DNA from: Paucibacter sediminis
GTDB lineage: Bacteria; Pseudomonadota; Gammaproteobacteria; Burkholderiales; Burkholderiaceae_C
DNA length: 64,000 bases
Assembly: GCF_030254645.1 (NCBI RefSeq)
Contig: NZ_CP116346.1
Coordinates: 3,823,001-3,887,000, forward strand
Direction of reading: 5' to 3'
Made by a program: the position numbers and the translations under genes. Positions 1-8,390 of this stretch are shown one piece after another; the first letter of the stretch is position 1; the number at the start of each line of letters is the position of its first letter. The notes under the pieces are model-generated. The model saw only the letters and a program-made list of their open reading frames with translations. It did not search any database and was not told the origin of the DNA.

Positions 1-1
1 C

Positions 2-547
2 CGCATGCATGAGCCGCCCGGGCGGCGCAGCACCCTGGTGGAGGGCCACCCCAGCATGGCGCAGATCGCCGGCCATGCGCTTTCCAACATCTTTTTGGAT
101 GCGCTGGCGGTGGACGTGGAGCGCCTGCAACGCATCAACAACACGCTCAGTCTGCTGCCCGCGGCGGCGCGCGAGGCCACGCCGCTGCGGCCGGTCGAGG
201 TGCTGGTGATCGCGCCCAGCCGCCGCATCGATGAACTCGCCGCCGAGCACCAGCACAGCCTGCCGCCGCCGATACGCGCGATGCTGCGCAGCGTGGGCGT
301 GGCCGGCGAGGGCAAGGCCGCCACCGGCTCGGCGCTCACCAGCTATCTGCTGTTCGAGCCCTCGTTCACCGGCGAGCTGATCATGCTGGGCATGTCCGAC
401 ACCCTGGCCAAGCGTGCCGAGGTGCAGCGCTTCTTCGGCTGGCCGGCGCAGGCGCCCAAGGTCGACCCGCGCTCGATGCGCAAGCGCAGCGCCGGCTTCG
501 CCGAGGCTCAGTCCGCCGCGGTGGCCGAGGCTGCCGAAGCTGCCTGA
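2..547 (+). CDS. patatin-like phospholipase family protein, C-terminal part (5' end outside window)
   Basis: The reading frame is open from the first bases of the window, so this is the 3' end of a longer gene; the ATG at 5 is probably internal. About 181 residues are visible. The segment ALSNIFLDALAVDVERL followed by RINNTL, and later VLVIAPSRRIDELA, resembles the C-terminal region of patatin-like (RssA/YlbK-type) acyl hydrolases of Burkholderiales, where a helix-rich region follows the catalytic domain. The catalytic GxSxG serine and the Asp lie upstream of the window, so activity cannot be judged. The tail is Ala/Glu-rich. Its last 40 bases overlap the convergent comEA-like gene. Family assignment rests on general similarity of the tail and is moderately sure. 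Confidence 0.6.
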   Translation, partial: RMHEPPGRRSTLVEGHPSMAQIAGHALSNIFLDALAVDVERLQRINNTLSLLPAAAREATPLRPVEVLVIAPSRRIDELAAEHQHSLPPPIRAMLRSVGVAGEGKAATGSALTSYLLFEPSFTGELIMLGMSDTLAKRAEVQRFFGWPAQAPKVDPRSMRKRSAGFAEAQSAAVAEAAEAA

Positions 548-813
548 GCGCCCCAGGCCCGGCCCTGCACGCGCAGGCCCTGGGCCGAGAGCTTGGCGGC
601 CAGCTTGGGGCCGATGCCCGCGACGCGGCGGCGCAGATCCTGCCAGTCCTTGAAGGGGCGCGCCGCCAGCAGGCGCTCGGCCAGCTCCGGGCCGATGCCG
701 GTGAGCGACTCCAGCTCGGCGCGGCTGGCGCTGTTGATCTCCAGCGGGGTCGGGTCTTGCGCCCAGGCAGGCAGTGCCAGCAGGGAGGCCAGCAGTGCCA
801 GACGCCGTCTCAT
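508..813 (-). CDS. ComEA-like helix-hairpin-helix DNA-binding protein
   Basis: This 101-aa protein has a signal peptide (MRRRLALLASLLALPAWA, predicted cleavage after residue 18). A ComEA-type double helix-hairpin-helix region follows: INSASRAELESLTGIGPELA and then VAGIGPKLAAKL, with the two GIGP hairpins that contact the DNA backbone. In competent bacteria ComEA binds incoming DNA in the periplasm. Many betaproteobacteria carry short versions like this one, so a role in DNA uptake is inferred, not shown. The gene starts 3 nt after the msbA stop codon and is probably co-transcribed with it. Its 3' end overlaps the convergent patatin gene by 40 nt. The C-terminal tail (Ala/Ser-rich) is low complexity. 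Confidence 0.85.
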   Translation of the reverse strand: MRRRLALLASLLALPAWAQDPTPLEINSASRAELESLTGIGPELAERLLAARPFKDWQDLRRRVAGIGPKLAAKLSAQGLRVQGRAWGAQAASAASATAAD

Positions 814-816
814 GCC

Positions 817-2562
817 TCAGTCCGCAAACTGGGCCTGCACCATGGCGGCGTAGGCGCCATCGCGCGCCACCAGCTCCGCATGGCTGCCGCTTTCCAGCAC
901 GCGGCCCTGCTGCAGCACATGGATGCAATCGGCCGAGCGTATGGTGGAGAGGCGGTGCGCGATCACGATCAGGGTCTTGCGGCCCTGCCAGGCCTCGATG
1001 GCCTGCTGCACGGCGCGTTCGCTCTCGGTGTCCAGCGCCGAGGTGGCCTCGTCCAGCACCCAGATCGGCGCGTCCTTGTAGAGCGCGCGCGCGATCGCCA
1101 GGCGCTGGCGCTGGCCGCCACTGAGCTTGCTGCCGTTGGCGCCGACGGTGGTGTCCAGCCCCTCGGGCAGGGTCTGCACGAAGTCCCACAGATGGGCGGC
1201 GCGCAGCGCCTGCTCCAGCCGGGCCGCATCGCGCGGCTGGGCGTAGGCGATGTTGTCGGCCACCGAGGCGTCGAACAGCACGATGTCCTGCGAAACCACC
1301 GCGAACTGGCGGCGCAGGCTGGCGCGCGTGAGCTCGTTGATGGGCGCGCCGTCCAGCAAGACCTGACCCTCGTCGGGCTCGGCAAAACCCAGCAGCAGGT
1401 TGACGATGGAACTCTTGCCCGAACCCGAGGCGCCCACCAGGGCGGTGGTCTGGCCGGCGGCGAAGCGCAGGTCCAGGGCTGCCAGGGCGGGCTGTTCGGC
1501 GCCGGGGTAGCGCAGCGTCACGGCCTGCAGCGCGATCTCGCCGCGGCATTCGGCCAGCGCGCGGCTGCCGCGGTCGTTCTCGGCCGGGATGTCCAGCAGG
1601 CTCAGGCTGCCCTGGGCGGTGATGAGGGCATTGGTGATGGGCTGGGCCAGCTCGCTGAGATGGCGCAGGCGCGAGGTCAGCAGCAGCAGGGCGGCGATGA
1701 AGGCGGCGAACTCGCCCACGCCGCTCTGGTTCTGGCGCGCCTGCAGCAGCGCCAGGCTCAGGATGACCGACAGCCCGATGCTGGCGATCAGCTGCGAGAC
1801 CGGCTGGGTGAGCGCGTTGGCGGCCGCGGTCTTGAGGGTGGCGCGCTGCACCTCGCGGGCGCGCGCGGCGAACTGTTCGCGCTCGTGGTCGGCGGCGTCG
1901 AAGCTGCGCACCACGCGCCAGGCGCGCGTCAGGTCGTCGACCTTGTTGACCAGCCGCAACTGCGCGTCGTAGGCCCAGCTGCCCATGCGACGCACGCGCG
2001 CGTTGACGCGCTTCACCACCACCGCCATCACCGGGGTGGTGATCATCGACAGCAGCGTCAGCTGCCAGTTCAGCCACAGCAGATAGCCCAGCATGGCCAG
2101 CGCCGGCAGGCCGTCGCGCAGCAGCGTGATGAGGGCGCCGCCGAGCTGGGCGACGATCTGCTGCGGGTCGTTCACCACCTTGGTGACGGCGGTGCCCGGC
2201 TGCAGGCTGGTGTAGATGCGCGCATCGGCCTTCAGCAAGGCGTTGAGCAGGGCGGCGCGCAGGTCGAACACAGTGCGCGAGACGGTCCAGTTCAGCAGGT
2301 ACTGGCCCAGAAAGCTGAACAGGCCGCGCGCCGCAAACAGGCCGATCAGCACCACCGGCACCCACCAGACCGAGAAGCTGTTGGCCTTGAAGCCCTCGCC
2401 CAGCACGGTCTTGAGCAGCTGCGGTATCAGTGGTTCGGTGCAGGCGGCGCCGATATAGGCCAGGATGGTCAGCACCACGCCCCTGCCATGGGGTTTCAGG
2501 TAGACCGCCAGGCGGCGGGCGGTGGCGCTCAGGGGCTCACGGTCGGTGGGAGGCTGACTCAT
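817..2562 (-). CDS. msbA: lipid A/phospholipid export ABC transporter MsbA
   Basis: This 581-aa ABC exporter half-transporter acts as a homodimer in the inner membrane and flips lipid A-core from the cytoplasmic to the periplasmic face. An N-terminal six-helix transmembrane domain occupies roughly residues 25-320. The nucleotide-binding domain has Walker A (GASGSGKSS), the signature LSGGQRQR, Walker B (IWVLDEATSALD) and the H-loop histidine (IAHRLST). The ATG at 2562 gives the N-terminus MSQPPTDREPLS and a length matching E. coli MsbA (582). A longer in-frame opening upstream runs into the divergent glycosyltransferase gene and is not credible. The neighbouring glycosyltransferases and lapAB fit an LPS assembly neighbourhood. 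The family is certain; the lipid A substrate is inferred. Confidence 0.93.
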   Translation of the reverse strand: MSQPPTDREPLSATARRLAVYLKPHGRGVVLTILAYIGAACTEPLIPQLLKTVLGEGFKANSFSVWWVPVVLIGLFAARGLFSFLGQYLLNWTVSRTVFDLRAALLNALLKADARIYTSLQPGTAVTKVVNDPQQIVAQLGGALITLLRDGLPALAMLGYLLWLNWQLTLLSMITTPVMAVVVKRVNARVRRMGSWAYDAQLRLVNKVDDLTRAWRVVRSFDAADHEREQFAARAREVQRATLKTAAANALTQPVSQLIASIGLSVILSLALLQARQNQSGVGEFAAFIAALLLLTSRLRHLSELAQPITNALITAQGSLSLLDIPAENDRGSRALAECRGEIALQAVTLRYPGAEQPALAALDLRFAAGQTTALVGASGSGKSSIVNLLLGFAEPDEGQVLLDGAPINELTRASLRRQFAVVSQDIVLFDASVADNIAYAQPRDAARLEQALRAAHLWDFVQTLPEGLDTTVGANGSKLSGGQRQRLAIARALYKDAPIWVLDEATSALDTESERAVQQAIEAWQGRKTLIVIAHRLSTIRSADCIHVLQQGRVLESGSHAELVARDGAYAAMVQAQFAD

Positions 2563-2635
2563 CTCGTTGCAAACGTTGCGAGGGGCCGATTGTCGCCGCT
2601 GCGCTGGGCCGAGGCGCCTGCCTATACTGCCCGGC

Positions 2636-3772
2636 ATGTCTGAAAACAACATGGTCGCTGGGAGCCCGGCCGGCGCGCCGCGGCGCGTGCTGCACTTCGT
2701 CACCGGCGGTTTTTCCGGGGCCACGCAGGTCGCGCTGGACCTCTGCCTGTCGGCGCAGATGGCCACGCAGATGGGTGCGCAGATGGAGGTGCTGCTGGTG
2801 CTGCGCCGCAAGCGCAACACCGATGCGGCGCGGGTGGAGGCGATCCGCGCGCGCGGCCTGCGCGTGGAGGTCGTGCCGGGCTGGTCGCATCTGGCGACGA
2901 TCTGGGCGCTGTGGCGGCTGTGCCGCGCCTGGCGGCCCGAGCTGCTGGTGGCGCATGGCTTTCCCGAGCACCTGATCGGCCGCTGGGCCGGGCTGCTGGC
3001 CGGCGTGCCCAAGCTGGTGCAGGTGGAGCACAACTCGCGCGAGCGCTACACGCGCTGGAAGCTGGCGCAGGCGCGCTGGCTGGCGGCGCGCAGCGCCAAG
3101 CTGGTGGCCGTGTCCGAAGGGGTGAAGGCGGTCCTGCTGAAGCTGGGCATGCCGGCGGACAAGACCATGGCCATACCCAATGGCGTGGACCTGCGGCCAT
3201 TCGCCGAAGGCGCCGGCAAGCCCTTCGAGGAGCGCGTGGCCGGCATCGTGATGTCGGCCCGCTTTGCGCGCCAGAAGGACCATCTGACGCTGATACGCGC
3301 GCTCGGCCTGCTGAAGGGCCGCGGCCTGCGCCTGCCGCTGAAGCTGGCGGGGGCGGGCAAGGCCGCCTACCGCCAGCGCGCCGAGGCCGAGGTCAAGCGC
3401 CTCGGCCTGGAGGGGCAGGTGCAGTTCCTGGGCCATTACGGCGGCATGCCCGAGCTGCTGATGTCGCACGCTGTCTGCGTGCTGGCCACCCATTACGAGG
3501 GCATGCCGCTGGCCCTGGTGGAGGGCATGGCGGCGGGCTGCGCCTGCATTGCCTCCGACGTGGCGGGCGTGAGCGAGGTGTTGGCGCATGAGCGCAGCGG
3601 CCTCTTGGTGCCCGAGGGCGATGCCAAGGCGCTGGCCGATGCGCTGGAACGCGTGTTCTGCGAGCCGGGGCTGGGCCAGCGGCTGGCGGCCGCGGCGCGC
3701 GAGCGCGCCCTTGCCGAACATGGCGTGGAGCTGATGCGCCTGCGCTACCAGGCCCTGCTCACGACGCTCTGA
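2636..3772 (+). CDS. glycosyltransferase family 4 (GT-B fold)
   Basis: This is a 378-aa cytosolic or peripheral glycosyltransferase. The N-terminal half has the GT4 acceptor-side start VLHFVTGGFSGATQVALDL and a SEGVKAVLLKLG segment. The C-terminal donor-binding domain has FARQKDHLTLIRAL and the E-x7-E motif YEGMPLALVEGMA. It probably adds a sugar to LPS core or another glycan; donor and acceptor cannot be read from sequence. It runs divergently from msbA and its last 14 bases overlap the convergent GT2 gene. I chose the ATG at 2636; the ATG at 2651 is an alternative. A TATACT hexamer at 2622-2627 lies only 8 nt upstream of the ATG, which would give an almost leaderless mRNA. Confidence 0.88.
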   Translation: MSENNMVAGSPAGAPRRVLHFVTGGFSGATQVALDLCLSAQMATQMGAQMEVLLVLRRKRNTDAARVEAIRARGLRVEVVPGWSHLATIWALWRLCRAWRPELLVAHGFPEHLIGRWAGLLAGVPKLVQVEHNSRERYTRWKLAQARWLAARSAKLVAVSEGVKAVLLKLGMPADKTMAIPNGVDLRPFAEGAGKPFEERVAGIVMSARFARQKDHLTLIRALGLLKGRGLRLPLKLAGAGKAAYRQRAEAEVKRLGLEGQVQFLGHYGGMPELLMSHAVCVLATHYEGMPLALVEGMAAGCACIASDVAGVSEVLAHERSGLLVPEGDAKALADALERVFCEPGLGQRLAAAARERALAEHGVELMRLRYQALLTTL

Positions 3773-4748
3773 AATGAAGCCACCAGCGCAGCTGCAGCCA
3801 GCGCAGCAGGCGGCCGCGCCGCAGATAGGCTTGCAGCAGTTGTTCGGGCGTGAGCGGCGAGCTGGCGCGCCACTGGCGCGCGAAACGCCGCAGCGCCTCG
3901 CTCAGGCCCTCCTGCCCAATTCGCCCGAGCCTGCTGCGCCGCTTGCTGGCACGCAGAAAGGTGCGGGCGCAGAAATGCGCGATCTCGAAGCGGGTGGCCT
4001 CGCTCAGCGCGGGCAGTTCGGCGGCATAGCCGTCCAGCGCGCTCATCCATTCGTCCAGCCTGGCGGCGCTCAGGTTCGTCAGCGCGCTGCCGGCACGTTG
4101 CCGGTAGGCGATCCAGACCTCGGGCACATGCACGAAGCGGCGCACTTGCAGGGCCAGGCGCGGATAGACCGCGAGGTCTTCGAACACCCGCCCGACCGGG
4201 AAGCGCAGGCCCGCGGGCCAGCTGGCGCGGCGCACGATCTTGGACCAGGGGTGCAACTGCCCGGCCTGAAACAAGCCGCTCAGCAGGGCATCGAGGTCCT
4301 CGCCCCGCGCCGCCCCGACGAAGCTGGGGATGTGCTGGTAGCGTGGCTTGGCGGGCTTGCTGCTGCCGTCATCGAAGGCACGGAAGTCGCACATCACCAG
4401 GTCGGGTGCCTGCGGCTGCTCGAGCAGCGTGCGGAGCCGGGGGATCGCGCCGGCTTCCATCAGGTCGTCGGGATCGACGAACCAGAGGTAGTCGCCGCGC
4501 GCGGCGTCCAGCAAGGTGTTGCGCGCGGCGCTGACGCCCTGGTTGCTCGCATGCCTGATCAGGCGCACGCGCGCATCCCCGGCCGCCAGCGTCTCGATCA
4601 GCGCGGCCGAGCCATCGGGCGAGGCGTCGTCCACGAAGACCAACTCCACGCCCGCATCGGCCTGGTCGAGGATGGAGGCCGCGCAGGCGAGCAGGTAGGG
4701 CTCGACCCGGTAGACCGGCAGCAGGATGCTGAGCCAGGGCGCCGTCAT
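3759..4748 (-). CDS. glycosyltransferase family 2
   Basis: This 329-aa protein has a GT-A fold glycosyltransferase domain over about residues 1-220. It begins with WLSILLPVYRVEPYL, has the nucleotide-binding FVDDASPDGS, NQGVSAARN, and the DxD-type metal motif in YLWFVDPDDLMEAG. The C-terminal part is Arg/Leu-rich and may contact membrane or acceptor. The start at 4748 overlaps the stop of the upstream glycosyltransferase by 4 nt (ATGA), so translation is probably coupled. It ends convergently with the GT4 gene, overlapping by 14 nt. It is the last gene of the run lapA-lapB-GT-GT-GT2. The sugar and acceptor are unknown; LPS core or a surface glycan is inferred from the neighbours. Confidence 0.88.
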   Translation of the reverse strand: MTAPWLSILLPVYRVEPYLLACAASILDQADAGVELVFVDDASPDGSAALIETLAAGDARVRLIRHASNQGVSAARNTLLDAARGDYLWFVDPDDLMEAGAIPRLRTLLEQPQAPDLVMCDFRAFDDGSSKPAKPRYQHIPSFVGAARGEDLDALLSGLFQAGQLHPWSKIVRRASWPAGLRFPVGRVFEDLAVYPRLALQVRRFVHVPEVWIAYRQRAGSALTNLSAARLDEWMSALDGYAAELPALSEATRFEIAHFCARTFLRASKRRSRLGRIGQEGLSEALRRFARQWRASSPLTPEQLLQAYLRRGRLLRWLQLRWWLHFRAS

Positions 4749-5707
4749 GCGCGCAAGTCCAGCAGGCGGGCGATGGCGCTGCCGCGCAGCCAGCGGCCCT
4801 TGGCCAGGCCGCGCTCCAGCACCTGGCGGTCGCCGCCGCGCAGCTTGATCAGGGCGGGCAGGCGGCGCGGGCAGGGCGTGAGCGCCAGGCGGGCGTAGAG
4901 ATGGCGCTTGCGCCAACGCAGCGCGTCCAGGTAGGCGAAGGCCGAGTCCTCGGCGCGCAGCAGCGCCAAGCGGTAGATCTGGGGGGAGGCCTGGTGAGCG
5001 CGGTCCAGCAGGTCCGAGGCGGCCACATGCATGAGCAGGTAGCGCTGGAAGTCGGGGGTCAGGTCTTGCACCACGCGCGCCAGCCGGCCCTGCGCGCGCA
5101 ACTCGTCCAGATAGGCTTCGGCGCCCAGATCCAGCGCATGGTCGAAGGCCGCGGCCAGGTCGCGCACAAAGGCGCTGCGGGGCACCGCGGCCATGCACCA
5201 GTTCTCGACGATGGGCAACTCGGCGCGGCTGCTGTAGCGCTGGATGTAGAAGCCGGCGTACTCGGCCTGGGCGGCCGCCCGCGCCTCATGCAGCCAGGCC
5301 AGGTCGCGCGTCAGCAGGGTGGAGGCGTCCAGCCAGATGCCGCCGTGGCGGGCCAGCAATTGCACGCGCAGCCAGTCGGCCTGGCGATAGGGCGGCAGGC
5401 TGTCGAAATCCGGCCGCAGCGCGCTGGCGGGGATCCATTGCAGCAGGCTTTGGCGGTCCAGCAGGCGCAACTCGTGGTCGGGCGCGTGGTGCCGCCAGTT
5501 GGCCAGGCATTGCTGGATGAAGGCCGGCGCCGGCGCGGGATGCCAGTAGGTCCAGAGGACCTTGGGTATGTCTGCGGCGGCGCGCGGCGCGGCAGCGCCG
5601 ACCAGCAGCTCGCGAACCTGCGCCGGGGCCTGCGCGCGCAGGATCTGCCAGCACTCGCGCCCCAGCAGCGCCAGCAGCAGCAGGACCGGCAGCCCCAGCC
5701 AGATCAT
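4745..5707 (-). CDS. capsular-polysaccharide-synthesis-type glycosyltransferase (GT32-like)
   Basis: A 320-aa protein with one N-terminal membrane helix (about residues 2-18, MIWLGLPVLLLLALLG). The domain has IPKVLWTYWHPAPAP and the motif ARHGGIWLDASTLL. The GGxWLD(A/T) sequence is the metal/sugar-nucleotide site of Caps_synth and GT32 (mannosyltransferase OCH1-like) enzymes. It probably transfers a hexose to a cell-surface glycan from the cytoplasmic face of the inner membrane; the exact linkage cannot be read. The gene overlaps the upstream GT by 4 nt (ATGA at 5704-5707) and the downstream GT2 by 4 nt (4745-4748), so all three are translationally coupled. A longer upstream extension of the frame lacks homologous character and was not used. 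Confidence 0.82.
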   Translation of the reverse strand: MIWLGLPVLLLLALLGRECWQILRAQAPAQVRELLVGAAAPRAAADIPKVLWTYWHPAPAPAFIQQCLANWRHHAPDHELRLLDRQSLLQWIPASALRPDFDSLPPYRQADWLRVQLLARHGGIWLDASTLLTRDLAWLHEARAAAQAEYAGFYIQRYSSRAELPIVENWCMAAVPRSAFVRDLAAAFDHALDLGAEAYLDELRAQGRLARVVQDLTPDFQRYLLMHVAASDLLDRAHQASPQIYRLALLRAEDSAFAYLDALRWRKRHLYARLALTPCPRRLPALIKLRGGDRQVLERGLAKGRWLRGSAIARLLDLRA

Positions 5708-6447
5708 TCGCGCCAGTGCTCGGCGATCCAGTGCGCCGGGCGGGCGTGGCGCCAGTTGCCGTTGTTGCGGCCGGCCAGCGCGTCGGGCGGATTCATCACG
5801 CCGTGGAAGATCAAGATGCGCGCGTCCTTGGGGATGATGGGGTCGCGCCAGTAGCTGGTCGGCCAGGCCGGGATGCAGTGGTATTTGTAGCTGGCGCACC
5901 AGGACGCGTCCCAATACTTCAGCTTGCCCTGCTTGTGCATCTCGTCGGAGAGGTAGGCCTGTTCGTTGCGCACCTGCTTGCGTATCGCCTCGGCCTCGCG
6001 GCGGAACTTGGCCAGCACGTCGGCATGGGCGCCCAGCTCGAAGCGGTAGACCGAGCTGTTGCCGGTGATGCGCCAGGGGCGCTTCCAGTCATGGATGATG
6101 AGGAACTCGCCCGGCACCTCGAAGAAGGGCGTGATGTCGTCGACGATCACCACGTCCAGGTCCAGGAACAGCGCCGTGCCCTTGAGGCCGTGCAGATCTG
6201 CTTCAAAGGTGGTGAGCTTGGTCCAGCCGCGCTCCGGGATGCCGGGCGGCAGCTTGAGCTCGGGGATGGGCAGGCACTGCACCTCGGCGCGAATGCCCTC
6301 GCTGCGGTCGGTCAGGCAGACGAACTTGAAGGGCCCGCGCAGATGCCGCGCCACCATCGCATAGAGGCGATTGACGTACTCGGGGCCGTACTTGGTGCCC
6401 CATTTCATGCACAGGATGACGCGCTCGGTGGCCTTCTTCTCTTGCAT
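5704..6447 (-). CDS. glycosyltransferase, GT8-like family
   Basis: A 247-aa soluble protein starting MQEKKATERVILCMKWGTKY. It carries an N-terminal segment YVNRLYAMVARHL, a Rossmann-like segment FKFVCLTDRSEGI and the DxD-type motif LFLDLDVVIVDDI, typical of GT-A enzymes that bind a nucleotide sugar through a divalent metal. Conserved aromatic/His segments near the end (LIFHG, HWIAEHW) fit the same family. Its ATG shares one base with the lapB stop (TGATG at 6445-6449) and its own stop overlaps the next start by 4 nt, so it sits in a tightly coupled run lapA-lapB-GT-GT-GT2. The substrate is unknown; coupling to lapB suggests LPS-related glycan synthesis, which is inference. Confidence 0.8.
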   Translation of the reverse strand: MQEKKATERVILCMKWGTKYGPEYVNRLYAMVARHLRGPFKFVCLTDRSEGIRAEVQCLPIPELKLPPGIPERGWTKLTTFEADLHGLKGTALFLDLDVVIVDDITPFFEVPGEFLIIHDWKRPWRITGNSSVYRFELGAHADVLAKFRREAEAIRKQVRNEQAYLSDEMHKQGKLKYWDASWCASYKYHCIPAWPTSYWRDPIIPKDARILIFHGVMNPPDALAGRNNGNWRHARPAHWIAEHWRE

Positions 6448-7604
6448 CAAAGTTCTTCCACGTGACGCGGTGGGTAGCTGTCCCAGTTCAGGCAGCCGGG
6501 GCATTGCCAGAAATAATGCTGGGCTTCGAAGCCGCAGGCGGCGCAGCGGTAGCGCTGCAACGGCCGGCCGGCGCGCTCGATGGCGCTGCCCAGCAGGGTG
6601 GTCTCTTCGTCGCTGAGCTGCGCACCGGACTGCGCCAGCAACTGGCGTGCGGCCGACAGGCTGGGGTCCTGGCGCAGATGCGCCAGCAGGCGCTGGCGCT
6701 GCGCACTAGCGGCCGGTTCCAGCTTGGCGATGGCCTGCAGCAGGTGCATGCCGGGATGGCGCTGGTACTGGGCCTGCAGGGTCTGCAGGGCGGCCGGGGC
6801 GGCGTCGCAGGCGAGTGCCGCGCTGGCGTAATCGCTGGCCACCAGATTGAAGGCCTCGGGGTTGGCGGCGAGCAGCTCGGCATAGGCGGCCATGGCCTGC
6901 TGGGGCTGCTCGCGGCGCATCAGCAATTGCCCGGCCAGCACATGGGCGCGCGCGGCCTGGGGCGCGACCTTGCGGGCCTCGGCCAGCAGGGCCTGCGCCT
7001 TGTCGACGTCGCCCTCCTGGTTGCGCGCCTGCGCTTCCAGCGCCAGCTCGCAGAGGTAATGCGCGATGCGCGAGGCAAAGGAGCCCGTGCCCACCTGTTC
7101 CAGATGCTTGGCCACCTCGGCGGCCTTGCGCCATTCGCGCGAGCGCTCGTAAAGCGAGAGCAGGGCCAACTCGGCCTCGCTCTCGAAGCTGCTGCCGCGC
7201 AGCACCGCAAAAGCCTCCTCGGCGCGGTCGAACAGGCCGGCCTTGTAGAAGTCCTGCGCCAGCGCGTACTGGGCGCGCTCGCGCTCGGCCTTGGGCAGGT
7301 CGCCGCGCTGCAGGAGGTGCTGGTGCACGCGCACCGCGCGCTCGTACTCGCCGCGGCGGCGGAACAGATTACCCAGCGCGAAGTGCAGCTCGGAGGTGTC
7401 GGGGTCGGCCTGCACCGCCTCGATGAAGGCGTCGATGGCCTTGTCCTGCTGCTCGTTGAGCAGCAGATTCAAGCCCTTGAAGTAGGCCTTGGGCGCGTCG
7501 CGCTGCTCGCGCTTCCACTGGCGCGTGTCGAGCTTGGAGGCCAGCCAGCCGAGGCCGAACACCAGCGGCAGGGCAATCAGCAGCCAGCTGAGATCGAAGC
7601 CCAT
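6447..7604 (-). CDS. lapB: lipopolysaccharide assembly protein LapB (YciM)
   Basis: A 385-aa inner-membrane protein. Residues 4-22 form an N-terminal membrane helix. A superhelix of TPR repeats follows (for example ALNEQ-type repeat ELHFALGNLFRRRGEYERA). A C-terminal rubredoxin-like metal site has two CxxC pairs: CAACGFE and CPGCLNW. This full architecture is diagnostic for LapB. In E. coli LapB presents LpxC to the FtsH protease and so sets the LPS level. It starts 3 nt downstream of the lapA stop (2 nt gap) and ends with TGATG overlap to a glycosyltransferase. It belongs to the conserved rpsA-ihfB-lapA-lapB series. Confidence 0.95.
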   Translation of the reverse strand: MGFDLSWLLIALPLVFGLGWLASKLDTRQWKREQRDAPKAYFKGLNLLLNEQQDKAIDAFIEAVQADPDTSELHFALGNLFRRRGEYERAVRVHQHLLQRGDLPKAERERAQYALAQDFYKAGLFDRAEEAFAVLRGSSFESEAELALLSLYERSREWRKAAEVAKHLEQVGTGSFASRIAHYLCELALEAQARNQEGDVDKAQALLAEARKVAPQAARAHVLAGQLLMRREQPQQAMAAYAELLAANPEAFNLVASDYASAALACDAAPAALQTLQAQYQRHPGMHLLQAIAKLEPAASAQRQRLLAHLRQDPSLSAARQLLAQSGAQLSDEETTLLGSAIERAGRPLQRYRCAACGFEAQHYFWQCPGCLNWDSYPPRHVEEL

Positions 7605-7606
7605 GG

Positions 7607-7900
7607 TCAGAGCCCGTCCCGCACGATCGGGGCGCTGGCGGGGTCAGGTGTTGCCGCGGCGGGCAGATCCAGCGCCACCTGGCGGGCGGCGGCACGGCGG
7701 TGGTGCCACCAGGCCGGCACCATGGCCAGCACGCCCAGGGCGCAGCCGAAGCCGAAGGCGATCAGCACGATGATGACGAGGGGCGCGCTCCAGGCGCGGC
7801 CGAAGAACCAATGCACCACCACCTCCTGGCTGTTGTTCAGCGCGAAGGCGAAGAGGGCAAAGAAGAGGAAGGCCCGGAAGAGCCAGACGAAGAGGCGCAT
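7607..7900 (-). CDS. lapA: lipopolysaccharide assembly protein LapA (DUF1049)
   Basis: A 97-aa protein with two predicted membrane helices (about residues 2-21 and 38-62), separated by the short conserved loop ALNNSQEVVVHWFFG that typifies LapA/YciS. The C-terminus is short, basic and then Ala/Pro-rich. In E. coli LapA acts with LapB in LPS assembly at the inner membrane. It lies between ihfB and lapB, 2 nt from lapB, and is almost certainly in the same transcript. The start ATG at 7898-7900 gives the usual family length. Confidence 0.92.
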   Translation of the reverse strand: MRLFVWLFRAFLFFALFAFALNNSQEVVVHWFFGRAWSAPLVIIVLIAFGFGCALGVLAMVPAWWHHRRAAARQVALDLPAAATPDPASAPIVRDGL

Positions 7901-7940
7901 TGGCGTGGATTCTAGAGGCTCGGCAGGCTGCCGAGGCGGC

Positions 7941-8261
7941 TCAATCCAGCGTGCGCGGGAGGCTGGCGTCGTCCAGCGGCAACTGCTCGTCCACCGCTTC
8001 GCGCAGGGCCTTGCCTGGCTTGAAATGGGGCACCAGCTTCTCGGGGATCAGCACCTGTTCGCCGCTGCGCGGATTGCGGCCCATGCGGGGCGGGCGGCGG
8101 TTGATGGAAAAGCTGCCAAAGCCGCGGATCTCGATGCGGTGGCCGCGGGCCAGGGCATCGGACATCGCGTCCAGTATCGTCTTGACGGCGAACTCGGTGT
8201 CGCGCTGGGTGAGCTGGCCAAAGCGCTCTGCCAGATGGGCAACGAGGTCGGAACGTGTCAT
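7941..8261 (-). CDS. ihfB: integration host factor subunit beta
   Basis: A 106-aa HU/IHF family nucleoid protein. It starts [14 protein letters not shown], has the family signature region [19 protein letters not shown] and the DNA-intercalating arm [12 protein letters not shown]-beta pairs with IHF-alpha (not in this window) and bends DNA sharply at replication, recombination and sigma-54 promoter sites. It lies directly downstream of rpsA, the standard proteobacterial order. The C-terminal 12 residues (DASLPRTLD) exceed E. coli IhfB, as is common in Burkholderiales. A strong inverted repeat at 8300-8334 lies between rpsA and this gene and could adjust read-through. Confidence 0.95.
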   Translation of the reverse strand: MTRSDLVAHLAERFGQLTQRDTEFAVKTILDAMSDALARGHRIEIRGFGSFSINRRPPRMGRNPRSGEQVLIPEKLVPHFKPGKALREAVDEQLPLDDASLPRTLD

Positions 8262-8299
8262 GACGATCGAATTCTTGAGTGGGAGACGAAGGGAAGGAA

Positions 8300-8334
8300 A
8301 TCAGGCTCGCCCTCGGATGAGTGGCGAGCCTGAT
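8300..8334 (-). terminator. 12-bp inverted repeat between rpsA and ihfB (attenuator or terminator)
   Basis: ATCAGGCTCGCC (8300-8311) and GGCGAGCCTGAT (8323-8334) are perfect inverted repeats with an 11-nt loop. Read in the direction of rpsA to ihfB the stem is followed by TTTCCTTCCC, a weak pyrimidine-rich tail. A second stem (CAGGGGC 8347-8353 with GCCCCTG 8373-8379) lies just upstream, directly after the rpsA stop codon. The arrangement fits partial termination or an RNA processing site that separates the high-level rpsA message from ihfB-lapAB. The inverted repeats are seen directly; the function is inferred. Confidence 0.6.
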
Positions 8335-8390
8335 CAGGTCACCTGACAGGGGCAGAGGCTACCAGAGCCGCCGCCCCTGCGGAGCAACGA

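Noticed and set aside
757-2643. 628-residue open frame on the plus strand opposite msbA
   Set aside because: Its product is Gln/Gly/Ala/His-rich low complexity without motifs; it is the antisense shadow of msbA caused by high G+C codon use.
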